This document shows, piece by piece, positions 33,473 through 41,952 of a stretch of 64,000 nucleotides of DNA. The stretch's first letter is position 1. Every line of letters starts with the position of its first letter. The DNA comes from Amycolatopsis acidicola (lineage in GTDB: Bacteria > Actinomycetota > Actinomycetes > Mycobacteriales > Pseudonocardiaceae). The stretch lies in contig NZ_VMNW02000046.1 of assembly GCF_007713735.2 (NCBI RefSeq), positions 1 through 64,000 of the forward strand, given 5' to 3'. The translations under genes were made by a program, and so were the position numbers. The notes beneath the pieces were generated by a model. It ran no database searches, had not been told where the DNA came from, and saw only the letters and a program-made list of their open reading frames with translations.

Positions 33473-34639
33473 ATGACCACGATCGCCACGTCCAGGCAGG
33501 AACGAATCCGGCGCACGCTGGACCACCTTCGCGCTGGGACCACGGACGAGTTCGACGAGGTCGTGACCTTCCAGCCGGAGGAGTTCACGGATCCGGGCAT
33601 CGCCGCTCGCGAGCGCGAGCAGGTGTTCGGCCGAGTGCCCTCGATCGTCGCGCACAGCGGGGAACTGCCCCGCCCCAAGGATTTCGTCACCCTGCGCATG
33701 CCACGCAATCAAGTACTCGTGGTGCGCCAGGACGACGGCGGAGTCAAGGCGTTCGTCAACGCCTGCCGGCACCGCGGCGGGCTGGTCGAGGAGCGGGAGA
33801 AGGGCAGCTGCCGGCTGTTCTCGTGCGGATACCACCGTTGGTCCTACGACATCGACGGCAAACTCCGCACGATCACGCACGACTCCACGTTCGGCGAGGT
33901 CGACCGCGACGCGTACGGGCTCGTCGAGCTGCCGTGCGAGGAACGCCACGGGTTCATCTGGCTGGTCGACAAGGCAGGCGCGCCGATCGACGTCGCCTCG
34001 TGGCTCGGGCCGGAGGTGGACGAGATACTCGCCGGCTACCACCTCGAGCGGCTGCTGGCCTACCGGTGCGAGGGCTTCGACGAGCCCGCGAACTGGAAGA
34101 TCATGCAGGACGCATTCCTCGACGGCTACCACATCCAGTACGCGCATCCGAACACCGCGGGGAAGCACGTGCACACCAACGTCCAGGTGGTCGAGGACTT
34201 CGGGCGGCATGCGCGGATGTGCTCGCCCCGCAAGAAGATCGACCGCTGGCTCGACGAGGACCCCGGCGACAGGGACCTCGGCCGCTACGTCATCGACGGG
34301 CATTTCCTGCTGCCCAACAGCACTTTGCTGCGCCAGCCGGACGACCATTTCGAGCTGCTCACCTTCCGCCCGCACCCCACCGATCCCGGCCGCTGCCGGA
34401 TGGAGATGCGGCTGCTCGTCCCGCCCGTCGAGAAGAGCGGGCTGACCCCGGAGCGCTGGGCGGCCACCTGGGACAAGAACTGGGAGATCCTGCTCGCCGT
34501 GCTGCACCAAGAGGATTTCCCGCTGCTGCGCGGTTCGCAGCGGGCGCTGGCGAGCGCCGACGCGGGCGGCATGGTGCTGGGCCGCAACGAGGTCGTCAAC
34601 CAGATCTTCCATCGGGAACTGAATAAGCTGGTCTCATGA
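33473..34639 (+). CDS. Rieske non-heme iron oxygenase, alpha subunit 2
   Basis: A 388-residue Rieske oxygenase: cluster ligands CRHRGG and CGYHRW, mononuclear iron ligands in DGYHIQYAHPNT after NWKIMQDAFL. The residue after the second Rieske His is Arg (YHRW) where almost all relatives have Gly (YHGW); Rieske 3 (43508) shares this. Both also share RMPRNQV/RMPRNNV, so they are close paralogues. GGGAGG upstream. The stop overlaps SDR 3 (ATGA). Confidence 0.94.
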   Translation: MTTIATSRQERIRRTLDHLRAGTTDEFDEVVTFQPEEFTDPGIAAREREQVFGRVPSIVAHSGELPRPKDFVTLRMPRNQVLVVRQDDGGVKAFVNACRHRGGLVEEREKGSCRLFSCGYHRWSYDIDGKLRTITHDSTFGEVDRDAYGLVELPCEERHGFIWLVDKAGAPIDVASWLGPEVDEILAGYHLERLLAYRCEGFDEPANWKIMQDAFLDGYHIQYAHPNTAGKHVHTNVQVVEDFGRHARMCSPRKKIDRWLDEDPGDRDLGRYVIDGHFLLPNSTLLRQPDDHFELLTFRPHPTDPGRCRMEMRLLVPPVEKSGLTPERWAATWDKNWEILLAVLHQEDFPLLRGSQRALASADAGGMVLGRNEVVNQIFHRELNKLVS

Positions 34640-35385
34640 ACGAGCTTTCGGACGAGGTCGCGCTGGTCACGGGCGCGACCTCCGGGCTGGGCCGCCGGTT
34701 CGCCGCAGTCCTCGCGTCGGCCGGGGCGCGCGTGGTGATCAGCGGCCGCCGTGAGGACAGGTTGAAGGAGGTCGTCGAGGAGATCACCGCCTCGGGTGGC
34801 CGGTGCGAAGCGGTTCCCTTCGACGTCGCCGACGCGCACGCCTTGCCTGGGGTGATGGACGAAGTCGAGGCACTGTTCGGCCTGGTCACGGTGCTGGTGA
34901 ACAACGCGGGCATCAACGACGCGAGACGGCCGCACAAGATCCCGCTGGAGCTCGTCGACGCCGTGATCGACACGAACCTCCGCGGCCCGTTCGTGCTGTC
35001 CTGCGAGGTCGCCAAACGGCTCATCGCCGCCGAGCGCGGGGGCCGGATCGTCAACATCTCATCGATGGGTTCCTTCGACTACCACGGCAACGCGGCCGCG
35101 CTCTACTCCACGACGAAGGCCGCGGTCAACCGGATGACCGAGACGCTGGCCGTGGAGTGGGCACGGCACGGCATCAACGTCAACGCGATTGCGCCGGGCG
35201 CGTTCGCGACCGAGATGATGGACGGGATGATCGAGCGCGTCGGGGACCCGAGCGGCGCGTTCCCCCGCAAACGCCTCGGCGACCCGGCGCAGCTGGACAC
35301 TTCGCTGCTGTACCTCGTCTCGCCCGCTTCAGAGTTCGTCACCGGAACGGTGATCAAAGTGGACGACGGGCAGATGGGCCGGTGA
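34636..35385 (+). CDS. Short-chain dehydrogenase/reductase (SDR) 3
   Basis: A 249-residue SDR: TGATSGLG at 13-20, NNAGIND, catalytic YSTTK, NAIAPGAFATEM. ISGRREDR after strand 2 (Arg-rich) suggests NADP(H). ATGA overlap with Rieske 2 points to oxidation of the oxygenase product, for example a diol or alcohol. Confidence 0.93.
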   Translation: MNELSDEVALVTGATSGLGRRFAAVLASAGARVVISGRREDRLKEVVEEITASGGRCEAVPFDVADAHALPGVMDEVEALFGLVTVLVNNAGINDARRPHKIPLELVDAVIDTNLRGPFVLSCEVAKRLIAAERGGRIVNISSMGSFDYHGNAAALYSTTKAAVNRMTETLAVEWARHGINVNAIAPGAFATEMMDGMIERVGDPSGAFPRKRLGDPAQLDTSLLYLVSPASEFVTGTVIKVDDGQMGR

Positions 35386-35420
35386 CCATGCCGCGCACGA
35401 ACCGTTGGAAGGGATTCGGG

Positions 35421-36197
35421 ATGGCAGCCGAAGAGAATCCGTTCGACCTGCGCGGGCACGTCACGGTGGTCACGGGCGGGAACTCGGGCATCGGCCTGGC
35501 GTTCGCGCACGGGCTGGCGCAAGCGGGCGCCGACGTGAGCGTGTGGGGCACCAACGAAGAACGCAACGCCAAGGCGGCGAAGGAGCTGTCGGAGCACGGC
35601 ACCCGGGTACTCGCGCTGAACTGCGACGTCGGTGACGAGCAGCAGGTCGAGGACGCGATGGCGCGCACGGTGTCCGAAGTCGGGCGGCTCGATTCGTGCT
35701 TCGCCAACGCCGGCGTCAGTTCGAGCGGGGAACGTTTCCTCGACACCGGTTTGGCCGAGTTCCGGCGCGTCACCCGCGTGAATCTCGAAGGTGCGTTCCT
35801 CACCTTCCGCGCCGCCGCGCGGGTCATGGTCGAGCAGGGCGACGGCGGCAGCCTCGTCGGCACGTCCAGTCTCGCCGCCCGCACCGGTCAGCCGCGCGGC
35901 CAGGCTTACGCGTCCGCGAAAGGTGGGCTGGTGTCGATGATCCGGTCCATCGCGATCGAACTGGCCCGCCACCACATCCGCGCGAACGCCGTGCTGCCGG
36001 GCTGGGTTTCCACGCCGCTGGCCGATCCGCTGCTGGACTCGGACGGTTTCCAGCGGCGTGTCCTGCCGCGGATGCCCGTCGGGCGCTGGGGCAAACCGGA
36101 CGACTTCCGCTCGCTGGCCGTGTACCTCGCGAGCCCCGCGAGCGTGTTCCACACCGCGGACGCCATCACGGTGGACGGGGGCTACAGCTCCTTCTAG
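35421..36197 (+). CDS. Short-chain dehydrogenase/reductase (SDR) 4
   Basis: A 258-residue SDR: TGGNSGIG, FANAGVS, catalytic YASAK, NAVLPGWVSTPL, VDGGYSSF end. Start chosen at the ATG with GGAAGGGA upstream (MAAEENPFDLRGHV); GTG at 35382, overlapping the SDR 3 stop, and ATG at 35388 are alternatives that add a short basic leader. Third gene of the Rieske 2 unit. Confidence 0.9.
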   Translation: MAAEENPFDLRGHVTVVTGGNSGIGLAFAHGLAQAGADVSVWGTNEERNAKAAKELSEHGTRVLALNCDVGDEQQVEDAMARTVSEVGRLDSCFANAGVSSSGERFLDTGLAEFRRVTRVNLEGAFLTFRAAARVMVEQGDGGSLVGTSSLAARTGQPRGQAYASAKGGLVSMIRSIAIELARHHIRANAVLPGWVSTPLADPLLDSDGFQRRVLPRMPVGRWGKPDDFRSLAVYLASPASVFHTADAITVDGGYSSF

Positions 36198-36222
36198 CGC
36201 GTGTCCCCGCAGCCCGGATTAC

Positions 36223-36235
36223 CTAGTCGTTGATA
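36223..36235 (-). promoter_or_regulatory. Weak CTAM-N5-TTAGGTAA motif copy, TetR4 promoter
   Basis: Minus strand TATC-AACGA-CTAGGTAAT: good right half, poor left half. It overlaps a GATAAT -10-like element at 36232-36237, seven bases before the TetR 4 ATG. Confidence 0.3.
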
Positions 36236-36244
36236 ATGGAAACC

Positions 36245-36886
36245 ATGCCTCGTCCTACGCAGCCGTTGCTCAGCCATGAAGGGGTGATCACGGCCGCCGT
36301 CAAGATCATCGATACCGAGGGCCTCGAAGCCCTGAGCCTGCCCCGGCTAGCCAAGGAGCTGAACGTGCGGGCGCCCTCGATCTACTACCACTTCGCGAAC
36401 AAGGACGAGATCCTCGAAGAGGTCGCCCGCATGATCGTGCTGGAGACGCCTCGCCCGCGCGACCGTTCGGCGGAGAACTGGGTCGAGTACTTCGTCACGC
36501 AGAGCCTGAACTTCCGGCGCACGATCCTGAGCCACGCCAAGGCGGCTCCGGTGCTGCTGCGCTACCCGCCGCGCGACGTGCTGGCCAGGGTCTACGACCG
36601 CTCAGCCAAGTTCCTCATCGAGGTCGGCGTGCCGGACGAGCTGCACGTGCTGATCCTCGATGGACTGGACAAGCTCACCCTGGGCGCCGCGCTCACCGAG
36701 GCGATGAAGGAACCGCGCCAGCGCAGCAAGATCTTCCCGCACGCCGACCCGGAACGGGAGCCGAACCTCGCCCGCGCGCTGAAGGCCAATACCCGCAACG
36801 CCGAGGACCTCTGGGCCGAGTCGATCCGCACGTTCCTGCGCGGGGTGACGGACAACCACATGCCGAAGAAACGCCGCCGTTCCTGA
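36245..36886 (+). CDS. TetR-family regulator 4 (MPRP group)
   Basis: A 213-residue TetR protein, close paralogue of TetR 3 (shared YFVTQSLNFRRTIL, GAALTEAM, LWAESIRTFLRG). HTH LPRLAKELNVRAPSIYYHF. Start at MPRPTQPLLSHEG is preferred: it matches the group and lies seven bases after GATAAT, so the mRNA may be leaderless; an in-frame ATG nine bases upstream is possible. Last gene after the Rieske 2 unit, convergent with TetR 5. Confidence 0.9.
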   Translation: MPRPTQPLLSHEGVITAAVKIIDTEGLEALSLPRLAKELNVRAPSIYYHFANKDEILEEVARMIVLETPRPRDRSAENWVEYFVTQSLNFRRTILSHAKAAPVLLRYPPRDVLARVYDRSAKFLIEVGVPDELHVLILDGLDKLTLGAALTEAMKEPRQRSKIFPHADPEREPNLARALKANTRNAEDLWAESIRTFLRGVTDNHMPKKRRRS

Positions 36887-36892
36887 CCGGGG

Positions 36893-36923
36893 GTTCTGAC
36901 TGACCGGGGGCTACTGACAGCGC
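36893..36923. repeat. Short direct repeat between TetR4 and TetR5
   Basis: TGACCGGGGG occurs twice in the spacer of the convergent TetR genes, within two 16-18-base units (TGACCGGGGGTTCTGAC / TGACCGGGGGCTACTGAC). Function unknown; no strong terminator hairpin was seen here. Confidence 0.5.
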
Positions 36924-36995
36924 GGCGCAGCGCCATCGACAACCGCATGCCCAAAAGCGACGCCACTCCCGGCAGCGCGGCAAACTCCGCACAGC

Positions 36996-37592
36996 TCAGC
37001 GCGGGGTCAAAGCAGGCACCACGAACCGTTCGACCATGCGCCGCACCCAGGTGAATGCCTCGGGCGTGTCCTCGACCTGGCTGATGAACATGATCTCGAG
37101 GTGCGCGATCCACTCGCACAGCTCGACGACGTCCACCTCGGGCGCGATCTCGCCGGCCTCCTGCGCCTCCCGCAGCACCGGCTCCCACAGTTCCCGCGTC
37201 AGCTCGTTGGCCAGCCCGGTGCCTTCGAGCAGCTTCGTCGCCAGCGCCATCTGCTCCGGCGAAACGAGCAGGTGCATCAGCGGATCGTGCTTGCCGCGGC
37301 GGACGTTGCGCACGATCCCGTCGACGATGCGCGTCTCGATGGTGCGGCGGCGTTTCAGGTAGGCGTGCGCTGTCTTCATGTTCTGCCGCGCGCGCCGCCG
37401 CACCAGGGCCGTGAGGAGGCTTTCCCGGTCAGCGAAATAACGATAGAGCGTCGCGCGGGAGATACCGGCCGCGCGCGCGACATCCTCCATCGTGGTCTTC
37501 GCTATGCCGTAGTGCTCGAAGCACTCGTCGGCGGCGATCAGGACCTTCTCCACCAGTTCTGGCGCCTCGGTCGCGGTGTTGCGGTCAGTCAC
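36996..37592 (-). CDS. TetR-family regulator 5 (AcrR-like)
   Basis: A 198-residue TetR protein with HTH TTMEDVARAAGISRATLYRYF at residues 34-54, a different recognition helix from the MPRP group. GTG start. Lies just upstream (30 bases) of nothing on its own strand and follows the seven-gene Rieske 3 unit ending at 37623, so it may be the last gene of that unit or separately transcribed. Ligand unknown. Confidence 0.9.
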   Translation of the reverse strand: MTDRNTATEAPELVEKVLIAADECFEHYGIAKTTMEDVARAAGISRATLYRYFADRESLLTALVRRRARQNMKTAHAYLKRRRTIETRIVDGIVRNVRRGKHDPLMHLLVSPEQMALATKLLEGTGLANELTRELWEPVLREAQEAGEIAPEVDVVELCEWIAHLEIMFISQVEDTPEAFTWVRRMVERFVVPALTPR

Positions 37593-37622
37593 GGCGCACA
37601 GCGTACGTCAGCACACCCGTGA

Positions 37623-38435
37623 TCAGCGGTTCTGGTACTCCGGGGGCCGCTTCTCCAGGAACGCCGCGACGGCCTCGCGGTGGTCCTTGGTCAGCGTGGT
37701 CAGCACCTGCGTGCGGTTCTCCATCTCCACCGCGCTGCGGAAACTCGGGGTCTCCAGGTTGGACCACAGCACTTCCTTGGTCATCCACACGCCGAACGGG
37801 CTGTTCTCGGCGATCATCGAGGCCCGGTCGAGCGCGGCGTCGAGCAGTTTGCCGTCATCGACCACAGTGGACACCAGGCCGATCCGCTCGGCCTCGTCCG
37901 CGGTCACGGTACCGCCTGTCAGCAACAGATCCGAAGCGCGCGAGAAGCCGATGATGCGCGGCAGGAGCCAGCTCACGCCGATGTCGCAGCCGCCGAGCCC
38001 GCGCTTGATGAAGGACGCGTGGAAGGCCGCGGACGAGCCCGCGAGGCGAACGTCGCAGAACAGCGCCAGCGCCATTCCACCACCGGCGGCCGCGCCGTTG
38101 ATCGCCCCGATGATCGGGGCACGCACCCGGCGGAACGCGTCGCCGAGGTCGGCGATCTGCTGCTGGATCCGCATCCCTGCCTGTAGCCGCCCCTCGCCGT
38201 CCTCGGGCGCGTCCGACGGCGTGCCGTAGCCGCGGAAATCGAACCCGGCGGAGAACGCGCGGCCGGCGCCGGTCAACACGACGGCCCGGACCTTCGAGTC
38301 CTCCCGGATCGAGTCGAGGAACTCGTGCAGCCCCTCGATCAGCCGGGCCGTCATGGCGTTCAGCTTGTCGGGCCGGTTCAGCCGCAGTACCAGGATGCCC
38401 GGCCTGGCTTCCTCGACATGGATCTCGCTCGTCAT
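37623..38435 (-). CDS. Crotonase-family protein 2 (non-canonical enoyl-CoA hydratase)
   Basis: A 270-residue crotonase-fold protein (LRLNRPDKLNAM, GAGRAFSAGFDFRG, NGAAAGGGMALALFCDVRLAG). Both catalytic glutamates of enoyl-CoA hydratase are missing: GGxxE reads GGGMALAL (Ala) and the PEI segment reads HASFIKRGLGG. It may be an isomerase, hydrolase or lyase of the superfamily. ATG start; 12 bases downstream of acyl-CoA synthetase 4. Confidence 0.88.
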   Translation of the reverse strand: MTSEIHVEEARPGILVLRLNRPDKLNAMTARLIEGLHEFLDSIREDSKVRAVVLTGAGRAFSAGFDFRGYGTPSDAPEDGEGRLQAGMRIQQQIADLGDAFRRVRAPIIGAINGAAAGGGMALALFCDVRLAGSSAAFHASFIKRGLGGCDIGVSWLLPRIIGFSRASDLLLTGGTVTADEAERIGLVSTVVDDGKLLDAALDRASMIAENSPFGVWMTKEVLWSNLETPSFRSAVEMENRTQVLTTLTKDHREAVAAFLEKRPPEYQNR

Positions 38436-38447
38436 GTGCGTCCTTCC

Positions 38448-40040
38448 TCAGCTCGCCGCCGCGGAGACGCCGGCGGCCCAGGCCGCGCGCGCCACGTCCG
38501 CCAGCTTGCGATGATCCAGTTTCCCGTTCGGCAGCCGGTCGACCGATTCGACGGCGTGGAACAGGCGCGGCACTTTGTATCCGGCGAGGCTGGCGCGTAC
38601 GTGCTCGCGCAGCTCCGTCTCCGACGGGGCTTCACCGCGCGGCTCGACCAGCGCGACGATGCTCTGCCCGAAGCGCTCGTCGGGCACGCCGACCACGGCG
38701 ACGTCGACGACGCCCGGATGCTTCACGAGCACCTGCTCGACCTCCTCCGGGAACACCTTCTCGCCGCCGGTGTTGATGCAGGAGGACCCGCGCCCGAGCA
38801 GCTTGATCCGGCCGTTCGCCTCGATCGTCGCCATGTCGCCCGGCATCGACCAGCGGCGCCCGGCGGCCTCGACGAACACCTCGGCCGTCTTCTTCGGGTC
38901 GTTCAGGTAGCCCATCGGGAGCCAGCCCGTCACGGCGAGCTTGCCGACCTTCCCGTCGCCCGGCTGGGCCAGCGTGCCGTCGTCGAGAAGGACGCCCGCG
39001 CGGTCCGAGGGCTCGAACGACGCGGTGTCGGCGACCTGCCCCGCCGTCGAAGCCGTCGACGCGATGCTCGAAGCCTCGGAGGAGCCGAGGCCGTCGATCA
39101 TCCGGGCCTTCGGCATGTGCCGCAGCAGGCCTTCCTTGACCGGCGCGCTCCACATGACGCCCGAGGACATCAGCACGCGGATCGACGACACATCCCAGCG
39201 CTGGGGCTCGTTGTCGAGCTTGTCCAGCAACGGTTTCGCGAAGGCGTCGCCGACGAGGGCGATCGACTTGAGCTTGTGGGTCTGCACGGCGTCGAGCAGC
39301 AGCTCAGGGTCGTACTTGACGGTCGGCAGCGTGATCAGGGTGTCGCCGCTGATCAGCTCGGACAGCGAGTAGAACAGCCCGAACCCGTGCATCAGCGGGC
39401 ACGCGACCAGTGCTCGCACGCCGTCGCGGCGTTCACCGATCACCGAGACGAGCTCGTCCGGCCCCGCGCCGTCGGGCAGTTTGCGCGCCGCGATGGAGTT
39501 CAGCAGGGACAGCAGGTCGGCCTGCCGCCACATGACGCCCTTCGGCCTGCCGGTGGTGCCGCCGGTGTAGATCAGGACCAGCGAGTCGTCGTCGCCCGAA
39601 CCGACGGCGATCGGCTCGTTCGCGGCGATCAGCGACTCGTACTCACTGCCGGCCTCGATCCACGCCTTCACACCCGGCATCCGGTCGCGGACGGCCGCGA
39701 CGCGGTCGGCGAACGACGGGTCGTAGATGACCGCGCGGGCGTTCGCGTCCTGCCAGACCTCGAGCAGCTCGTCTTCGACGTACCGGTAGTTGGTGTTCAT
39801 CGGGGCGAGCCGCGCTTTCGCCGCCGCCACGAAGGATTCGATGTATTCGGGGCGGTTCGGCAGGTACTGCGCCACGACGTCGCCGTCGTTCAACCCGGCG
39901 GCGCGCAGCGCCGACGCGAGCCGCGCGGCGCGGTCGTCCAGCTCGCCCCAGGACACCGTCCGCTCACCGTGCATCAGCGCGGTGTCGCCGGGCCGCACGC
40001 GGGCCAGCGCCTCGAACACCGTCGCGAAGTTCCACGTCAT
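38448..40040 (-). CDS. Acyl-CoA synthetase (AMP-binding) 4, long-chain FadD-like
   Basis: A 530-residue CoA ligase with VLIYTGGTTGRPKGVMWR at about 170 (TGGTTG in place of TSGTTG), GSSCINTGGEKVFPEEVEQ and catalytic Lys in PNGKLDHRKLAD. Of the six synthetases this one is most like actinobacterial FadD acyl-CoA synthetases acting on large hydrophobic acids. Start MTWNFATVFEALARV preferred over an upstream in-frame codon. Between SDR 5 and crotonase 2. Confidence 0.93.
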   Translation of the reverse strand: MTWNFATVFEALARVRPGDTALMHGERTVSWGELDDRAARLASALRAAGLNDGDVVAQYLPNRPEYIESFVAAAKARLAPMNTNYRYVEDELLEVWQDANARAVIYDPSFADRVAAVRDRMPGVKAWIEAGSEYESLIAANEPIAVGSGDDDSLVLIYTGGTTGRPKGVMWRQADLLSLLNSIAARKLPDGAGPDELVSVIGERRDGVRALVACPLMHGFGLFYSLSELISGDTLITLPTVKYDPELLLDAVQTHKLKSIALVGDAFAKPLLDKLDNEPQRWDVSSIRVLMSSGVMWSAPVKEGLLRHMPKARMIDGLGSSEASSIASTASTAGQVADTASFEPSDRAGVLLDDGTLAQPGDGKVGKLAVTGWLPMGYLNDPKKTAEVFVEAAGRRWSMPGDMATIEANGRIKLLGRGSSCINTGGEKVFPEEVEQVLVKHPGVVDVAVVGVPDERFGQSIVALVEPRGEAPSETELREHVRASLAGYKVPRLFHAVESVDRLPNGKLDHRKLADVARAAWAAGVSAAAS

Positions 40041-40051
40041 CGTTGTTCTCC

Positions 40052-40789
40052 TCAGCCCAAGCTCTTCGGTCCGCCTTGCCAAACTCCGACTTCCTCGCCG
40101 GAGATGTACTGGGCGTCATCAGTGGTCAGGAAGGCGACGGTCGCCGCGATGGCGTCGCCGGGGATCAGGGGCCAATTGCGTGCCAGCATCTCGACCGTCT
40201 GTGCGCCCTCGGAGCGGACCATTTCCGTGTCGACGTAGCCGGGAACGACGGTGTTGACCGTGATCCCCCGCCGCGCGACCTCCTTGGCCAGCGATTTGCA
40301 CAGCCCCGCCAGCCCGGCCTTCGCCGCGGCATACGCGCTGGTGGTCGGCGTGGGCGTGCGCTCCGCGCTGGGGCTGCCGGTGAAGACGACCCGGCCCCAG
40401 CGACGTTCGTACATCCCGGGCAGCACCGCGTGCGTGCAGTAGAACGCGCCGCTCAGGTTGACCCCGATGACACGGTCCCAGTCCGCGGGCGCCTGCGAAC
40501 GCACGGAGGCGGCGAGGTTGAGACCCGCGTTGTTCACCAGCACGGTCGGCGCGCCCCAGCGTTCCCGGATTTCGGCCACCATCGCGTCGACCGCTTCGGC
40601 GTCGGCGATGTCGGCCTGGATCGCGCCGGCTTGGCCACCGGCGTTTTCGATCTCGGTGACCAGTTCCTTCGCCTCGACCGCGCTCCCCCGGTAGTTGATT
40701 GCGACGGTGAACCCGTCGCGCGCCAACCGCCGCGAGATATGCGCGCCGATGCCGCGCGCCCCGCCGGTCACCAGCGCGACGCGGCTCAT
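40052..40789 (-). CDS. Short-chain dehydrogenase/reductase (SDR) 5, FabG-like
   Basis: A 245-residue SDR: TGGARGIG, NNAGLN, catalytic YAAAK, NTVVPGYVDTEM, end GPKSLG. INYRGSA after strand 2 suggests NADP(H). ATG overlaps the thiolase-like stop (ATGA at 40786-40789). A 3-hydroxyacyl-CoA dehydrogenase role is plausible. Confidence 0.92.
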   Translation of the reverse strand: MSRVALVTGGARGIGAHISRRLARDGFTVAINYRGSAVEAKELVTEIENAGGQAGAIQADIADAEAVDAMVAEIRERWGAPTVLVNNAGLNLAASVRSQAPADWDRVIGVNLSGAFYCTHAVLPGMYERRWGRVVFTGSPSAERTPTPTTSAYAAAKAGLAGLCKSLAKEVARRGITVNTVVPGYVDTEMVRSEGAQTVEMLARNWPLIPGDAIAATVAFLTTDDAQYISGEEVGVWQGGPKSLG

Positions 40790-41952
40790 AGGGCCGCCTC
40801 GGAGCCGAACACGGTCGCGCTCACCAAGGGCGCCATCGGCCCGCCGAGCAGTAGCGAAACGTTCGCGTCCGCGACCTGGTTCGACGAGGTGCCGCGGATC
40901 TGCCGCACCGCCTCCACCGCCAGCCCGATGCCGTGCACGAAACCCTCCGCGATGTTGCCGCCGGAGGTGTTGACGGGCAGTTTCCCGTCCGGGGCACGGA
41001 GATTGTCCACGGTCATGAACTCGCCCGCCGCCGCGCCGGGCGGGCACAGGCCGGTGTCGATCAGCGACGCGACCGCGGGACCGGTGAAGTTCTCGTACAC
41101 CTGGACGACGTCGACCTCGCCCGCTTTGAGGCCGGCGTTGTTCCACATCCGCGAAACGAGAGCGGGATGGAAACCGGCGCTGGTGTACGCCGCGTCGTTC
41201 TCCATCTGCTCGCTCCAGTCCGGACCCGCGCCCTGCACGCCGGAAAGCACGTAGGCGGGCGGCTTCGCGAACTCCTTCGCGCGTTCCGCCGACACCACGA
41301 GCAGAGCGCTGGCGCCGTCGTTCTCACGCGAGCAGTCGTAGAGCCGCAACGGTTCCGCGATCCACCGCGAGTCGGCGTACACCTCGGGGTCGAGCGGTTT
41401 CCCGTAGGCAGCCGCGTCCGGGTTCTGCTGCGCGTTCAGGTACGCGACCTCGGTCAGGGCCTCCATCGCCGAACGCGGAACCCCGTCCGCCTCCAGCAGC
41501 CGCTGGGTGCGCAACGCGCAGATCTGCGCGGGCGTCACGATGCCGTGCGCGGTCAGCAACGGCGGGAAATGTCCCTTGCCGTAGCTTTGCCGCCCGTCGT
41601 CGGCTTCGGTGATTCCCCGGTACACCGCAACGCATTCGGCCTGTCCACTCGCGACCGCGGCGGCCGCGGCGTTGATCGCCGCGGCGACACCACCACCGCC
41701 ACCGCCCCAGATCATGGTCGACCAGCGGACCTCGCGGACACCCAGCGAGGCGCCCACGGCGATGCCTTCGTTGAGGTCGTTGGCGTACGAGACGAACCCG
41801 TCGATGCCGCGCGGGTCGGCGCCCGCGTCGTCACAGGCGGCGAGGATCGCCTTGAGGATGAGCGTCAGCGCGGAATCCTCGCTGGTGCCCCGTTTGTGGT
41901 AGCGCGGACTGCCGATGCCGACGACCGCGGCGGCGCCCCGGAACGCGTTCAT
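40786..41952 (-). CDS. SCP-x/Ltp-type thiolase-like protein (intact paralogue)
   Basis: A 388-residue thiolase-fold protein with AVVGIGSPRYHKRGTSEDSAL, LYDCSREND and PVNTSGGNIAEGFVHG. The position of the thiolase nucleophilic Cys is not Cys (GGGGGGVAAAINAAAAAVASG), as in Ltp2 retro-aldolases. ATG with GGAGGA upstream, overlapping the DUF35 stop (ATGA). Likely forms a complex with the DUF35 protein 2 and cleaves a hydroxyacyl-CoA. Same length as the frameshifted copy at 14959. Confidence 0.94.
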   Translation of the reverse strand: MNAFRGAAAVVGIGSPRYHKRGTSEDSALTLILKAILAACDDAGADPRGIDGFVSYANDLNEGIAVGASLGVREVRWSTMIWGGGGGGVAAAINAAAAAVASGQAECVAVYRGITEADDGRQSYGKGHFPPLLTAHGIVTPAQICALRTQRLLEADGVPRSAMEALTEVAYLNAQQNPDAAAYGKPLDPEVYADSRWIAEPLRLYDCSRENDGASALLVVSAERAKEFAKPPAYVLSGVQGAGPDWSEQMENDAAYTSAGFHPALVSRMWNNAGLKAGEVDVVQVYENFTGPAVASLIDTGLCPPGAAAGEFMTVDNLRAPDGKLPVNTSGGNIAEGFVHGIGLAVEAVRQIRGTSSNQVADANVSLLLGGPMAPLVSATVFGSEAAL

